A DNA stretch of 16,579 nucleotides from Candidatus Corynebacterium faecipullorum (GCA_019114925.1 DXEO01000230.1:1-16579), one strand, 5' to 3'. Counted from the first letter of the stretch, positions 1 through 7,401 are shown. A program made the numbers and translations. The notes: generated from the letters alone by a model not told the origin.

Positions 1-1050
1 CTCATGCGCACCGGGGATGCCGCCCGCGCGCTGGATAACCCGCTGACCCTGAAGGGAGAGAACAACACCGCCGGCACCCTGCGCAAGCCGGAGATTTCCC
101 AATTTGTCTCCATCGCTGCCGAAGACGGCGAGCTGCGCCTCAAGGTGGATAAGGACCGCGCGCGAGAGCTCTTCCAAGAACGCATGCAAGGCTCCGAGGT
201 GCCCGGCACCAACGCGAAGATTTCTTTTAGCGGCAATGACAAGCAGATCACGCCGTCAGAGGATGGTTCCGTCATCGACTGGGATAAGACCTTCGAGGGC
301 TTCGAGGACCGTGTGAGCAGCGAGGACGACCGCGAATGGGACGCTGATTACAAGCCGGACCCCGCGGATTTCACTACGGAGATGGCGGAGAAGGCCACCT
401 TCGATGAGACCGTGTCGGAGTTCTCCACCGGCGGCTTCTCCGAGGCCTCCGGCACCAATATCCGCCTGGTGGCCCAGCAGGTCAACGGAGCCGTGGTTAA
501 TCCGGGTGAGACTTTTTCCCTCAACGGCTACACCGGCCCGCGCGGTACGGCGCAGGGCTATGTGGAATCCGGGATCATTATCGATGGCCACGCGGGCAAA
601 GCCGTGGGCGGCGGCATTTCCCAGTTCGCCACCACCTTGTATAACGCCGCGTACTTTGCCGGCATGGAGGATGTCGCGCACACCCCGCACTCCTATTACA
701 TTTCGCGTTACCCGGCCGGCCGTGAGGCCACCGTCTATGAAGGCGCGATTGACCTGCAGTTCAAGAACACCTCCAACCACCCGGTGCGCATCGAGACCGA
801 CTTCGGCAGCGACATCACCGTGCGCTTCAAGGGCGTGAAGACGGTGGAGGTCGAGTCCATCAACAATGGGCGCTGGGCCAAGACCGAGCCGCAGCGCAAG
901 TCTGTGAGCGAGGATTGCTCGCCCTCCTCCGGCGCGCCGGGCTTTACCACCTCCGATACCCGCGTGATTAAGGATCTGTCTGGCAAGGAAATCTCCCGGG
1001 AGACCACCACCACGGTGTACGACCCGCAGCCCATCGTGACCTGCGGTTAA
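1..1050 (+). CDS. VanW/YoaR-family envelope protein, 5'-truncated by the window
   Basis: The frame is open to the window edge, so the first in-window ATG at 4 is probably internal and any signal peptide lies upstream. Counting that Met as residue 1, residues about 40-120 resemble the putative peptidoglycan-binding repeat found before VanW domains (the 'DGSVIDWDK' stretch is typical). Residues about 145-265 are a VanW domain, with VNPGETFSLN (165-174), the GGGISQFATTLYNAAYFAG block (202-220) and HSYY (229-232). The Cys found in many VanW proteins (GGGxCQ) is Ser206 here. The C-terminus ends in a short Thr-rich tail like a remnant of a G5-type segment. VanW proteins are associated with the cell envelope but their biochemical activity is not established; the name comes from vancomycin-resistance clusters and does not imply resistance here. 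The gene is followed 3 nt downstream by an ABC transporter gene, so the two are probably co-transcribed. Confidence 0.85.
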   Translation, partial: LMRTGDAARALDNPLTLKGENNTAGTLRKPEISQFVSIAAEDGELRLKVDKDRARELFQERMQGSEVPGTNAKISFSGNDKQITPSEDGSVIDWDKTFEGFEDRVSSEDDREWDADYKPDPADFTTEMAEKATFDETVSEFSTGGFSEASGTNIRLVAQQVNGAVVNPGETFSLNGYTGPRGTAQGYVESGIIIDGHAGKAVGGGISQFATTLYNAAYFAGMEDVAHTPHSYYISRYPAGREATVYEGAIDLQFKNTSNHPVRIETDFGSDITVRFKGVKTVEVESINNGRWAKTEPQRKSVSEDCSPSSGAPGFTTSDTRVIKDLSGKEISRETTTTVYDPQPIVTCG

Positions 1051-1053
1051 GCC

Positions 1054-2826
1054 ATGACTCGGCCGATGCACACCGCGGTGAAGGACCCGGCGGACGTCGA
1101 TCAGCTGGCCCAGCACCCAGTGAAGTTTGCTCGCGTCGCCGGCCTGTTCGCCGCGCACCGCGGCACGCTGCTGTTGGTGGTGGCACTCATTATGGCGACG
1201 TCTGGGCTGACGGTGGTGCAGCCTTTCCTGGTGCGCCGCACCGTGGATGAGGCCATTCCGAACCACGACACCGCGCTGTTGCTATGGCTTGTCGGCGGCA
1301 TGCTGGCCATCACGGTGGTATCCCAGGCCATCGGCGTTATCCAGTCTTTTCTGTCGGCGCGGGTGGGGCACACCATCATGCACGAGCTGCGCACGCAGGT
1401 CTTTGCCAATCTGCAGCGTCAATCTCTGCAGTTCTTTACCAATAACCGCGGCGGCGAAATCCAGTCCCGCCTGACCAATGACATCGCGGCGATGCGCGGC
1501 ATGGTGACCACCACGGCGACCTCCGTGGCCAGTAACCTCACCATGACGGTGGCCACGTTGGTGGCGATGGTAGCGCTCTCACCAACCCTTTCGCTGTTGT
1601 CCCTGGTGGTGCTGCCGCCCGCCGTGTGGCTCACCCGCCGCGCTGCTGTTCTGCGCCGCAGCCTCATGGAGAAAAACAGCCGCGCCCAGGCGACGTTGCA
1701 GCAGACCATTTCGGAGAATCTCTCGGTTTCCGGCATGCGCCTGGCAGCCACGCTGGGCGCGCAGGAGCGCGTCTATGACGGGTTTGAGAAGACCTCCCGC
1801 TCCCTCATCCGCTTGGAGTTGGAGTCCCAGTTGGCCGGGCGGTGGCGCATGGCGCTCACCCAGATTATCTTCGGTGTGATGCCGGCGCTGATTTACCTGG
1901 TGGCTGGCCTGCGCCCAGGGATTACGATTGGCACGCTCATCGCCTTTTCGACCCTGCAGACCCAGATTTTCCGCCCGATTACTGGCCTACTCAACGTGGG
2001 CGCGCAGTGGGTGGCATCCATGGCGCTGTTCAGCCGCATTTTCGAGTACCTGGACCTGGAGCCTGAACTCAAAGAAGCCACCGAGCCCGCCCGGCTTGCC
2101 GACGCCTCCTTCACCCTCGACCACGTCTCCTACCGCTACCCCGGCACTGACACAGACGCGCTTTCCGACGTCTCCCTTTCCATCCCGCCCCACACCACCA
2201 CGGCCCTGGTGGGGCATACCGGTTCCGGTAAGTCCACGGTGGCGGCCCTTCTGGCGCGCTTGGCTGACCCGACCGAAGGCGCCGTGCTCTTAGGTGGGGT
2301 AGACCTGCGTGACATTCCGCCGGATCAGCGCGCCGAAGTCATCGGCGTGGTTTCCCAGGAGACATACCTGATTCACGGCACGGTGCGGGAGAACCTCCTC
2401 TTCGCGCAACCGGATGCGAGCGAGGAGGAGATGTGGGCGGCCCTGCAGGCCGCCCGCGTGGACGGGGTTATCGCCGCGCTTCCCGACGGGCTGGATACTC
2501 TCGTGGGCTCGCGTGGCTACCGCTTCTCCGGCGGTGAGCAGCAGCGCCTATCGTTAGCCCGCACGCTGCTGCGCCAACCCCAGGTGCTCATTCTGGATGA
2601 GGCCACCTCGGCCCTCGACAACGAAACCGAACGCGCCATCCAAGAAGCAGTGCTTGGCGCGGACGCCACCCGCCTGGTCATCGCACACCGCCTGTCCACC
2701 ATCCGCGATGCCGACCAGATCGTTGTCCTCGACGCCGGCCGCGTGGTCGAGCGCGGCACCCACGCCGAGCTGCTCGCTCGCGACGGCGCTTACGCGGCAC
2801 TTATCCAGGCGGCGAAAGAGGCTTAA
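1054..2826 (+). CDS. ABC exporter half-transporter (membrane domain fused to ATPase)
   Basis: A 590-residue protein with the usual ABC exporter order. The membrane domain spans about residues 38-320, with hydrophobic segments near 38-58, 75-98, 155-195 and 268-300. The nucleotide-binding domain spans about 350-585. Walker A is GHTGSGKST (387-395), the Q-loop is Q435, the signature is FSGGEQQR (491-498), Walker B is VLILDEATSALD (511-522) and the H-loop is H545. All catalytic residues are present, so a homodimer could work with two active sites. The start ATG lies 3 nt after the VanW-family stop codon and has no visible Shine-Dalgarno sequence; translation probably depends on coupling to the upstream gene. 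Met5 is an alternative start. The substrate is unknown. The VanW neighbour hints at envelope or lipid-type export, which is inference only. No terminator for this strand is seen after the stop; the next hairpin suits the opposite strand. Confidence 0.9.
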   Translation: MTRPMHTAVKDPADVDQLAQHPVKFARVAGLFAAHRGTLLLVVALIMATSGLTVVQPFLVRRTVDEAIPNHDTALLLWLVGGMLAITVVSQAIGVIQSFLSARVGHTIMHELRTQVFANLQRQSLQFFTNNRGGEIQSRLTNDIAAMRGMVTTTATSVASNLTMTVATLVAMVALSPTLSLLSLVVLPPAVWLTRRAAVLRRSLMEKNSRAQATLQQTISENLSVSGMRLAATLGAQERVYDGFEKTSRSLIRLELESQLAGRWRMALTQIIFGVMPALIYLVAGLRPGITIGTLIAFSTLQTQIFRPITGLLNVGAQWVASMALFSRIFEYLDLEPELKEATEPARLADASFTLDHVSYRYPGTDTDALSDVSLSIPPHTTTALVGHTGSGKSTVAALLARLADPTEGAVLLGGVDLRDIPPDQRAEVIGVVSQETYLIHGTVRENLLFAQPDASEEEMWAALQAARVDGVIAALPDGLDTLVGSRGYRFSGGEQQRLSLARTLLRQPQVLILDEATSALDNETERAIQEAVLGADATRLVIAHRLSTIRDADQIVVLDAGRVVERGTHAELLARDGAYAALIQAAKEA

Positions 2827-2837
2827 GAAAAACAAAA

Positions 2838-2855
2838 CCCCAGCCGGAGCTGGGG
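2838..2855 (-). terminator. Rho-independent terminator of tRNA-Gly
   Basis: A perfect 7-bp stem CCCCAGC/GCTGGGG closes a 4-nt loop. Read on the minus strand it is followed immediately by a T-rich run (TTTTGTTTTT), while on the plus strand it is followed by AAAT. It therefore terminates the minus-strand tRNA transcript. It begins 5 nt after the tRNA 3' CCA and ends 11 nt before the stop of the converging ABC gene. Confidence 0.85.
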
Positions 2856-2860
2856 AAATG

Positions 2861-2934
2861 TGGAGCCGACGACGGGAATCGAACCCGCGCCAGCAGCTTG
2901 GGAAGCTGCAGTTCTACCATTAAACTACGTCGGC
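2861..2934 (-). tRNA. tRNA-Gly (anticodon CCC), CCA encoded
   Basis: Read on the minus strand, a full cloverleaf can be drawn. The acceptor stem is GCCGACG/CGTCGGC, followed by discriminator T and an encoded CCA (2861-2863). The anticodon stem is GCAGC/GCTGC around loop TTCCCAA, which gives anticodon CCC (2900-2902 on the plus strand) reading GGG glycine codons. The T arm has the standard GGTTCGATTCC type loop. Without CCA the gene spans 2864-2934. It stands alone on the minus strand between two plus-strand units, with its own terminator. Its promoter must lie in 2935-3020, opposite the dcd promoter. A TAAGCT at 2961-2966 is the only -10-like hexamer noticed and is weak evidence. Confidence 0.96.
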
Positions 2935-3008
2935 GCAATGCAGATTGTGCATCGCCGTAAAGCTTAGCACCGCCGTCGCCCGAGGCCATAAAAGGCCCAG
3001 TGGGGAGG

Positions 3009-3021
3009 TAGACTATCAACC
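3009..3021 (+). promoter_or_regulatory. -10 box of dcd, leaderless-type promoter
   Basis: TAGACT at 3009-3014 is followed by exactly 7 nt and then the GTG start at 3022. This spacing would put the transcription start at or next to the start codon, giving a leaderless mRNA. No convincing -35 is seen. A GGAGG at 3004-3008 is 13 nt from the GTG, too far for a good ribosome binding site, and it overlaps the promoter spacer. Initiation has not been measured, so a leadered transcript from further upstream is not excluded. Confidence 0.6.
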
Positions 3022-3594
3022 GTGCTTCTTTCTGATCGTGATATCCGTGCCGCCATTGCCGCTGATGCTCCCGAGCGTTTGAGCATCGAGCCTTTCGACG
3101 CCGAGATGGTCCAGCCTTCCTCCATCGATGTGCGCTTGGACAAGTTCTTCCGCGTGTTCAATAACTCGCGCTACACGCACATTGACCCCAAGCAGGAAAT
3201 GCCGGACCTTACCAGCGAGGTGGAGGTGGCTGAGGGTGATGCCTTCGTGCTGCATCCCGGTGAGTTCGTGCTGGGCGCCACGCTGGAAAAGTTCACCTTG
3301 CCGGCCAACCTCGCAGGCCGCTTGGAGGGCAAGTCCTCCCTGGGACGCCTGGGATTGCTGACGCACTCCACGGCAGGCTTCATCGATCCGGGATTCTCCG
3401 GTCACATCACGCTCGAGCTGTCCAACACCGCTAACCTGCCCATTTCTTTGTGGCCGGGGATGAAGGTGGGCCAGTTGGTCATCTTTAAGATGTTCTCCCC
3501 GGCGGAGGCTCCGTACGGCTCCGGCGTTCTGGGTTCGAAGTACCAAGGCCAGCGCGGGCCAACACCGTCGAAGTCCTATCTGAACTTCCGTTAA
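3022..3594 (+). CDS. dcd: dCTP deaminase, probably bifunctional dCTP deaminase/dUTPase
   Basis: A 190-residue protein of the trimeric dUTPase/Dcd fold, the same length as the mycobacterial enzyme. The diagnostic block RLEGKSSLGRLGL (100-112) is followed by HSTAGFIDPGFSG (115-127) and the catalytic-glutamate strand TLELSN (E132). The C-terminus ends in the conserved nucleotide-covering segment (YQGQRGPTPSK, 174-184). Actinobacterial Dcd of this type is known to deaminate dCTP and hydrolyse the resulting dUTP to dUMP and pyrophosphate, feeding dTMP synthesis and keeping dUTP low in the cytoplasm. Bifunctionality here is inferred from length and lineage. The GTG start at 3022 is chosen because the domain begins immediately (MLLSDRDI) and the -10 box lies 7 nt upstream. 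A UDP-glucose dehydrogenase gene follows on the same strand after 53 nt but has its own -10 box. Confidence 0.95.
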   Translation: MLLSDRDIRAAIAADAPERLSIEPFDAEMVQPSSIDVRLDKFFRVFNNSRYTHIDPKQEMPDLTSEVEVAEGDAFVLHPGEFVLGATLEKFTLPANLAGRLEGKSSLGRLGLLTHSTAGFIDPGFSGHITLELSNTANLPISLWPGMKVGQLVIFKMFSPAEAPYGSGVLGSKYQGQRGPTPSKSYLNFR

Positions 3595-3633
3595 ACTTTT
3601 CGTTCTCGCCGCGCGTTTCAGGTCAACCGCGCT

Positions 3634-3647
3634 TAAAATTCCTGGTT
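3634..3647 (+). promoter_or_regulatory. -10 box of the UDP-glucose dehydrogenase gene, leaderless-type
   Basis: TAAAAT at 3634-3639 is a near-perfect -10 hexamer, 8 nt before the ATG at 3648. No Shine-Dalgarno sequence lies between, so a leaderless or nearly leaderless transcript is likely. No good -35 is seen at 16-18 bp spacing. Transcripts reading through from dcd are also possible, since no terminator is visible in the 53-nt gap. Confidence 0.6.
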
Positions 3648-4976
3648 ATGCGTATGACTGTGATTGGTACCGGCTACCTGGGTGCAACGCACGCCGCTTG
3701 CATGGCGGAGCTCGACCACGAGGTGCTCGGCGTAGATGTGGATGAAAACAAGATTGAAGCTCTCAAGAACGGCCGCGTGCCGTTCTACGAGCCTGGCTTG
3801 CCGGAGGTGCTTGAGCGCAACATCGAGGCCAGCCGCCTAGATTTTTCCACCAGCTATGATGACGCCGCGGCGTTCGCTAACGTGCACTTCCTCGGCGTCG
3901 GCACCCCGCAGGCCCACGGCTCCTACGCTGCGGATCTCACCTATGTGGAGTCCGTCATCACGGAGCTCGTGCCCCGCCTCAAAGGCGAGCACATCATCTT
4001 CGGTAAGTCCACCGTCCCGGTAGGAACCGCGGCGCGGCTGCAGGAGATGGCCAATGAACTCTCACCAGAGGGCACCAGCGTGGAAATCGCCTGGAACCCG
4101 GAGTTCCTGCGCGAGGGCTACGCCGTCAAGGACACCATCACCCCGGACCGCATCGTCCTCGGCGTCGGCGAGGCAGGGCGTGCCGAGGAAACTGCCCGCG
4201 AAGTCTATGCCCAGCCGCTGGCGCAGAACACCCCGTTCATCGTGACCGACCTCCAGACCGCCGAGCTGGTTAAGGTCTCCGCCAACGCTTTTTTGGCCAC
4301 CAAGATTTCCTTCATTAACGCCGTCTCTGAAATCTGTGAGATTGCAGGGGCGGACGTGGTCAAGCTTGCCGACGCCATCGGCTACGACGAGCGCATCGGC
4401 CGCAAATTCCTCGGCGCGGGCTTGGGCTTCGGCGGCGGCTGCCTGCCCAAGGACATCCGCGCCTTCATGGCGCGCGCCGGTGAGCTCGGCGCCGACCAAG
4501 CCCTGACCTTCCTCCGCGAGGTCGACGCCATCAACATGCGCCGCCGCGACCGTGTCGTGGACCTGGCTAAGCAGGCTTTCGACGGATCCCTCCTCGGCCA
4601 CCGCGTTTCCGTTCTGGGTTGCGCTTTCAAGCCCAACTCCGATGATGTCCGCGATTCGCCAGCGCTCTCCGTGGCCGGTTCGCTCTCCCTGGCCGGTGCG
4701 GCTGTGACGGTCTATGACCCACAAGGTATGGAGAACGCTAAGAAGGTGTTCCCGACGTTGAACTACGTGGCGTCGGCAAGCGCGGCACTTAAGGACACTG
4801 AGCTGGTCATCCTCGCCACCGAGTGGCAGGAATTCCGCGACCTTGACCCCGCTGAGGCCGGCGCGCTCGTGGCCCGCCGCCACATCATCGATGGCCGCAA
4901 CGTGCTCAACGTCGATGCTTGGCGCGCTGCCGGCTGGACCGTCGAGGCGCTTGGTCGCGTCCTTCCGGCACAGTAA
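3648..4976 (+). CDS. ugd: UDP-glucose 6-dehydrogenase
   Basis: A 442-residue cytoplasmic enzyme that oxidises UDP-glucose to UDP-glucuronate with two NAD+. It has the three-part UDP-glucose/GDP-mannose dehydrogenase layout. The N-terminal Rossmann NAD site is GTGYLG (7-12). The central part has WNPEFLREG (149-157) and the K209/N213 region. The catalytic cysteine is C265 in FGGGCLPKD (261-269). The C-terminal UDP-binding domain is from about 315 (VLGCAFKPNSDDVRDSP). In corynebacteria UDP-glucuronate is used for glucuronosyl-diacylglycerol-type glycolipids, a plausible role here. The ATG at 3648 is preferred over Met3 (3654) because of the -10 spacing; the difference is two residues. The last 71 bp overlap the 3' end of the broken YibE/F gene on the opposite strand. 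'udgA' is a common alternative symbol in this group. Confidence 0.93.
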   Translation: MRMTVIGTGYLGATHAACMAELDHEVLGVDVDENKIEALKNGRVPFYEPGLPEVLERNIEASRLDFSTSYDDAAAFANVHFLGVGTPQAHGSYAADLTYVESVITELVPRLKGEHIIFGKSTVPVGTAARLQEMANELSPEGTSVEIAWNPEFLREGYAVKDTITPDRIVLGVGEAGRAEETAREVYAQPLAQNTPFIVTDLQTAELVKVSANAFLATKISFINAVSEICEIAGADVVKLADAIGYDERIGRKFLGAGLGFGGGCLPKDIRAFMARAGELGADQALTFLREVDAINMRRRDRVVDLAKQAFDGSLLGHRVSVLGCAFKPNSDDVRDSPALSVAGSLSLAGAAVTVYDPQGMENAKKVFPTLNYVASASAALKDTELVILATEWQEFRDLDPAEAGALVARRHIIDGRNVLNVDAWRAAGWTVEALGRVLPAQ

Positions 4977-5951
4977 ACGCCGCAATCACGGTGGTCAGCG
5001 GCACCGCAAGTGTCAAGGCCATCGCGCCCAGCAGGGAGCGTAGAACCTCCGTGGCGACGAGGTCGCTGGAGAGGATCTGAAGGGCTGGGCGCTGCGCCAC
5101 CGCAATATCGTTGAGGCTGCCGAGCGCACCGATAATGAACCCGCACAGCAGCACCCCCACGACGGAAACCCCCGGCATGTAGAGCAGCAGCTTGAGGTTA
5201 TCCTCCGAGCTGGAACCCGTCAGTGCCGTGCTGCTTATCGACGCCCACCCCAACGCCCCCGAAATCGCTAGCGCCACCAACGCGCCTCCCAGCGCGGAGG
5301 CGGATTTCCAGTTCACGCCGTGCACCAAGGGAACGGCGAGGAAAGGATGGCCGCGCAGGTCACGAGCGCCAGCGGCAGCGCCGAATGGCCTTCGATGAGT
5401 GAAGGAATGAGGTAGAAGAAGACGATTGCCAAGCTGATTTACAAGGCCCACTAGTGCGCGCAGTCCGTGCCAGGCGGCGAAGCCGACGATGACAAGGGCC
5501 GCAATAATAGCCCACAACGCAAGGTTTCCGCTGCGCTGAAAATCAGCGAAGGCATAGGTGCCGTCGCTGGAGACGGTAAGAATTATCTCATCGCCCTGGT
5601 TTAAGGTCGGGTCACTGGCCACGCCATAGAATACGAGCTGCGTTTGCGGCCTGCGTCTGCGCCGGAGTTCAGGTCAATGAGGGCGCGGGTGCAGGAGGTT
5701 TCGTCGCCCTCGGCGGGGATGAGCGGGGCCTCATCGAAGGCGCGGCCCGTGTGTGGGTCGGAGCACAGGTGATTATCCACCGTGCCTTCGACCTGTGGAT
5801 GATTGAGGGCGTAGGCGGTGGAAAAGTCCGGGCTGGTGTGCTCAGTGAGTGCGCTGGTGGGGCGGAGGATGAACAGTCCCGCGAGGGTTGCAAGGGCCGT
5901 GAGGGCAAGAAATCCTAGGAGCCCCGTGCGCCATGGGCTGAGGTTAGCCAT
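4906..5951 (-). pseudogene. YibE/F-family membrane protein gene with three frame changes
   Basis: The reading starts with ATG at 5951 (MANLSPWRTG), has one membrane segment at about residues 10-30, and runs in frame to GRK at 5643. A missing base in the A run at 5643-5645 moves it to the frame that continues TQLVFYG...SDPTLNQGD. An extra base in the AAA at 5438-5440 shifts it again; the correct continuation ISLAIVFFYLIPSLIEG is in another frame. A missing base within about 5329-5341 restores the frame at PLVHGVNW. The rest is hydrophobic and carries the family's core pattern (GFIIGALGSLNDIAVAQ). YibE/F proteins are multi-pass membrane proteins of unknown function. As written, no single frame gives a full protein, so this is a pseudogene unless the three shifts are sequencing errors; two of them lie in homopolymers. 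The last 23 codons run antisense into the dehydrogenase gene, and no terminator separates the two converging genes. Confidence 0.8.
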
Positions 5952-6010
5952 GCCTACTATTGGGAATGAGTGTCATAATAAAGAAAAGTATTGCTGACGC
6001 GATCAACAAG

Positions 6011-6019
6011 TTATCCACA
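6011..6019 (+). promoter_or_regulatory. Perfect DnaA-box sequence (TTATCCACA)
   Basis: A 9-mer identical to the strong DnaA-binding consensus lies in the 121-bp spacer between the divergent YibE/F and HNH genes, about 18 bp before the putative -35 of the HNH promoter. By simple composition a perfect match would be expected by chance less than once in a window this size. No cluster of perfect boxes, AT-rich unwinding element or dnaA/dnaN gene is present, so it is not an origin. It could regulate or titrate DnaA, or be chance. Confidence 0.45.
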
Positions 6020-6036
6020 GGCTGGAGACGTTGCCG

Positions 6037-6072
6037 TTGTGTGAGGCGGGTGGGGCGTTTAGCGTTGCTGGC
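6037..6072 (+). promoter_or_regulatory. Promoter of the HNH gene, leaderless-type
   Basis: TTGTGT at 6037-6042 is a fair -35, followed by a 17-bp spacer and TAGCGT at 6060-6065 as -10. Seven nt after the -10 is the ATG at 6073, so transcription would start at or beside the start codon. This is the only one of the six leaderless-type promoters here with a recognisable -35 at ideal spacing. Confidence 0.6.
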
Positions 6073-7401
6073 ATGAACCTTGTGGAAGCGCATCTTCGCA
6101 GCCAGGCGGCGGGCATCGAGCTCGTCGCCGGCGTTGCGGGGCTCAGCTTCGAGCAACTGCGGGCGTGGGGCCCGGAGTCTGTGGCGCGTTCCTTGCTGGC
6201 GCTTTTCGACGTCTACTTTGCCCCCACCTCCTTCACCCGCAAACAAGCACGTGCCGTTGCGGCGGCGCGCGCCAATGGGCACGACCTGCCCACGCTGCTG
6301 CTCATTGAACGCTTCGCAGGAAGGCTGAAGAAGCAGTATCAGGCGTGGGATTTGCGCATTGAATTGTGCGGCATCGCGGGCGATGAAAAGGCCGTGGCCC
6401 GCTATGCGCGCAAGCGCATTCGTGAGCTCAACCCGCCGCCTGCGCCGAAGCCGGGTGTGACAATCCGCCGGGGCAAGGAGCTATCGAAGCTCACGCTCAC
6501 GGCCCCGGCCGCGCTCATCGAGGACCTGCGGCCCAACATCGATGAAGACGATCCGGTCGGCTCTTTTACGGCCGCGTTTCGCGAGGGCCGCCTTGCCCGC
6601 CCCGTTCCCCAGACCCTCGCCGTTATGGAGCTTCCCGAGTACGCCACAATCCTGGGCCGCGTGGGCGACCCGTCCACCCCGCGCCCCGACTCCGCCATCA
6701 CAGCGCCGTCCACTCCGCGTCCCGATTCCGCGGGTGCCATTCCTCCCACTGAGTCCGCTGCCGCATCTAGTGCTTCTGACGAGTCTGCCAGCGATGAGAC
6801 ATTCGGCCACGACATCGGCGACCGTGCGGCGCCGGACCTTGGGGATATCGTGATTCAGCTATCCAACGGCGCCAAAATCACGGGCAAAGAGCTCATCGAG
6901 CGCGAGCTCGCCGAAGAAGGCCTTGTCATGCTCGTCGACCGCGTCAAAGGCCCCGTCGAACTTCACCGCACTCAGCGCGTTGCCTCCGAGAAACAGCGCA
7001 TCATGGCCAGCGGTGAGCAACCTACCTGTGCCTGGGACCGTTGCCTGTGCGGCGCCGACTATTGCCAGATACACCACATCCAAGAATGGAGACACGGCGG
7101 CGAAACAAACCCCGAAAACCTCACCCCGCTGTGCAAATACCACAACGCTATCAACGGCCTCCCGGGCCGTGGCCGTATCGTGCGCGAAAACGGCAAGGTT
7201 AAATGGGTGCCGGCTGGCCCCCGCGATCCACGCGAGCCGGCTCATCCGCACCGCGCGCCGCGTGCTCAGCGCATCGGCGCACACCGCCAGGATTCAGCAA
7301 ACGCAAGCCAGAGCGGTGCTCAGCCAAAAGATTTCGCCCGCCAGCCCGCGACGCCGCCGACACGTTCCGAACTAGGAAGCCCCGACCCACCGGACCGATA
7401 A
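6073..7401 (+). CDS. DUF222/HNH endonuclease-like protein
   Basis: A 442-residue protein starting at ATG 6073. An upstream TTG at 6031 would add 14 residues, but it lies inside the promoter. The N-terminal helical part (about 1-195) resembles the DUF222 (13E12-type) region of actinobacterial HNH proteins. A Ser/Pro-rich linker (about 200-246) contains a 12-residue tandem repeat. The C-terminal HNH domain (about 317-375) has CxWxxCxC (C319, C324, C326), C331, the HH pair (H334/H335), W339, GGxT, NL (N349), LC (C354) and HN (H357). These are the zinc-finger cysteines and the metal/catalytic histidines of an HNH nuclease. A basic, low-complexity tail follows. Such proteins occur in multiple copies in many actinobacteria and their role is not known; DNA cleavage is inferred from the motif only. 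No methylase or mobile-element gene adjoins it. Confidence 0.88.
   Translation: MNLVEAHLRSQAAGIELVAGVAGLSFEQLRAWGPESVARSLLALFDVYFAPTSFTRKQARAVAAARANGHDLPTLLLIERFAGRLKKQYQAWDLRIELCGIAGDEKAVARYARKRIRELNPPPAPKPGVTIRRGKELSKLTLTAPAALIEDLRPNIDEDDPVGSFTAAFREGRLARPVPQTLAVMELPEYATILGRVGDPSTPRPDSAITAPSTPRPDSAGAIPPTESAAASSASDESASDETFGHDIGDRAAPDLGDIVIQLSNGAKITGKELIERELAEEGLVMLVDRVKGPVELHRTQRVASEKQRIMASGEQPTCAWDRCLCGADYCQIHHIQEWRHGGETNPENLTPLCKYHNAINGLPGRGRIVRENGKVKWVPAGPRDPREPAHPHRAPRAQRIGAHRQDSANASQSGAQPKDFARQPATPPTRSELGSPDPPDR
6670..6741 (+). repeat. 36-bp tandem duplication in the HNH protein linker
   Basis: Two consecutive 36-bp units encode PSTPRPDSAITA and PSTPRPDSAGAI. Their first nine residues are identical, but several codons differ at the third position, so the duplication is not recent or the peptide has been under selection. 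It lengthens the Ser/Pro linker between the helical and HNH parts. Confidence 0.8.

Noticed and set aside
256..1266. 336-codon minus-strand open frame
   Set aside because: It is antisense to the VanW-family gene and the start of the ABC gene, His/Arg/Gly-rich, with no motif.
2938..2952. Inverted repeat ATGCA-5-TGCAT upstream of the tRNA
   Set aside because: The arms are five bases and do not extend; nothing else supports an operator.
4906..5622. Treating the middle and C-terminal YibE/F piece as an intact separate gene
   Set aside because: Its own frame contains a nonsensical stretch at about 5340-5440, where a neighbouring frame carries the proper hydrophobic sequence, and its N-terminus is missing from the domain.
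5773..5802. Two near-DnaA boxes (TTATCCACC and the complement of TCATCCACA)
   Set aside because: Each has one mismatch, which is expected a few times by chance in a window this size. Both lie within the broken coding region.
6031..6072. Longer HNH protein starting at TTG 6031
   Set aside because: The added 14 codons lie across the -35/-10 promoter, and the ATG at 6073 has the leaderless spacing.
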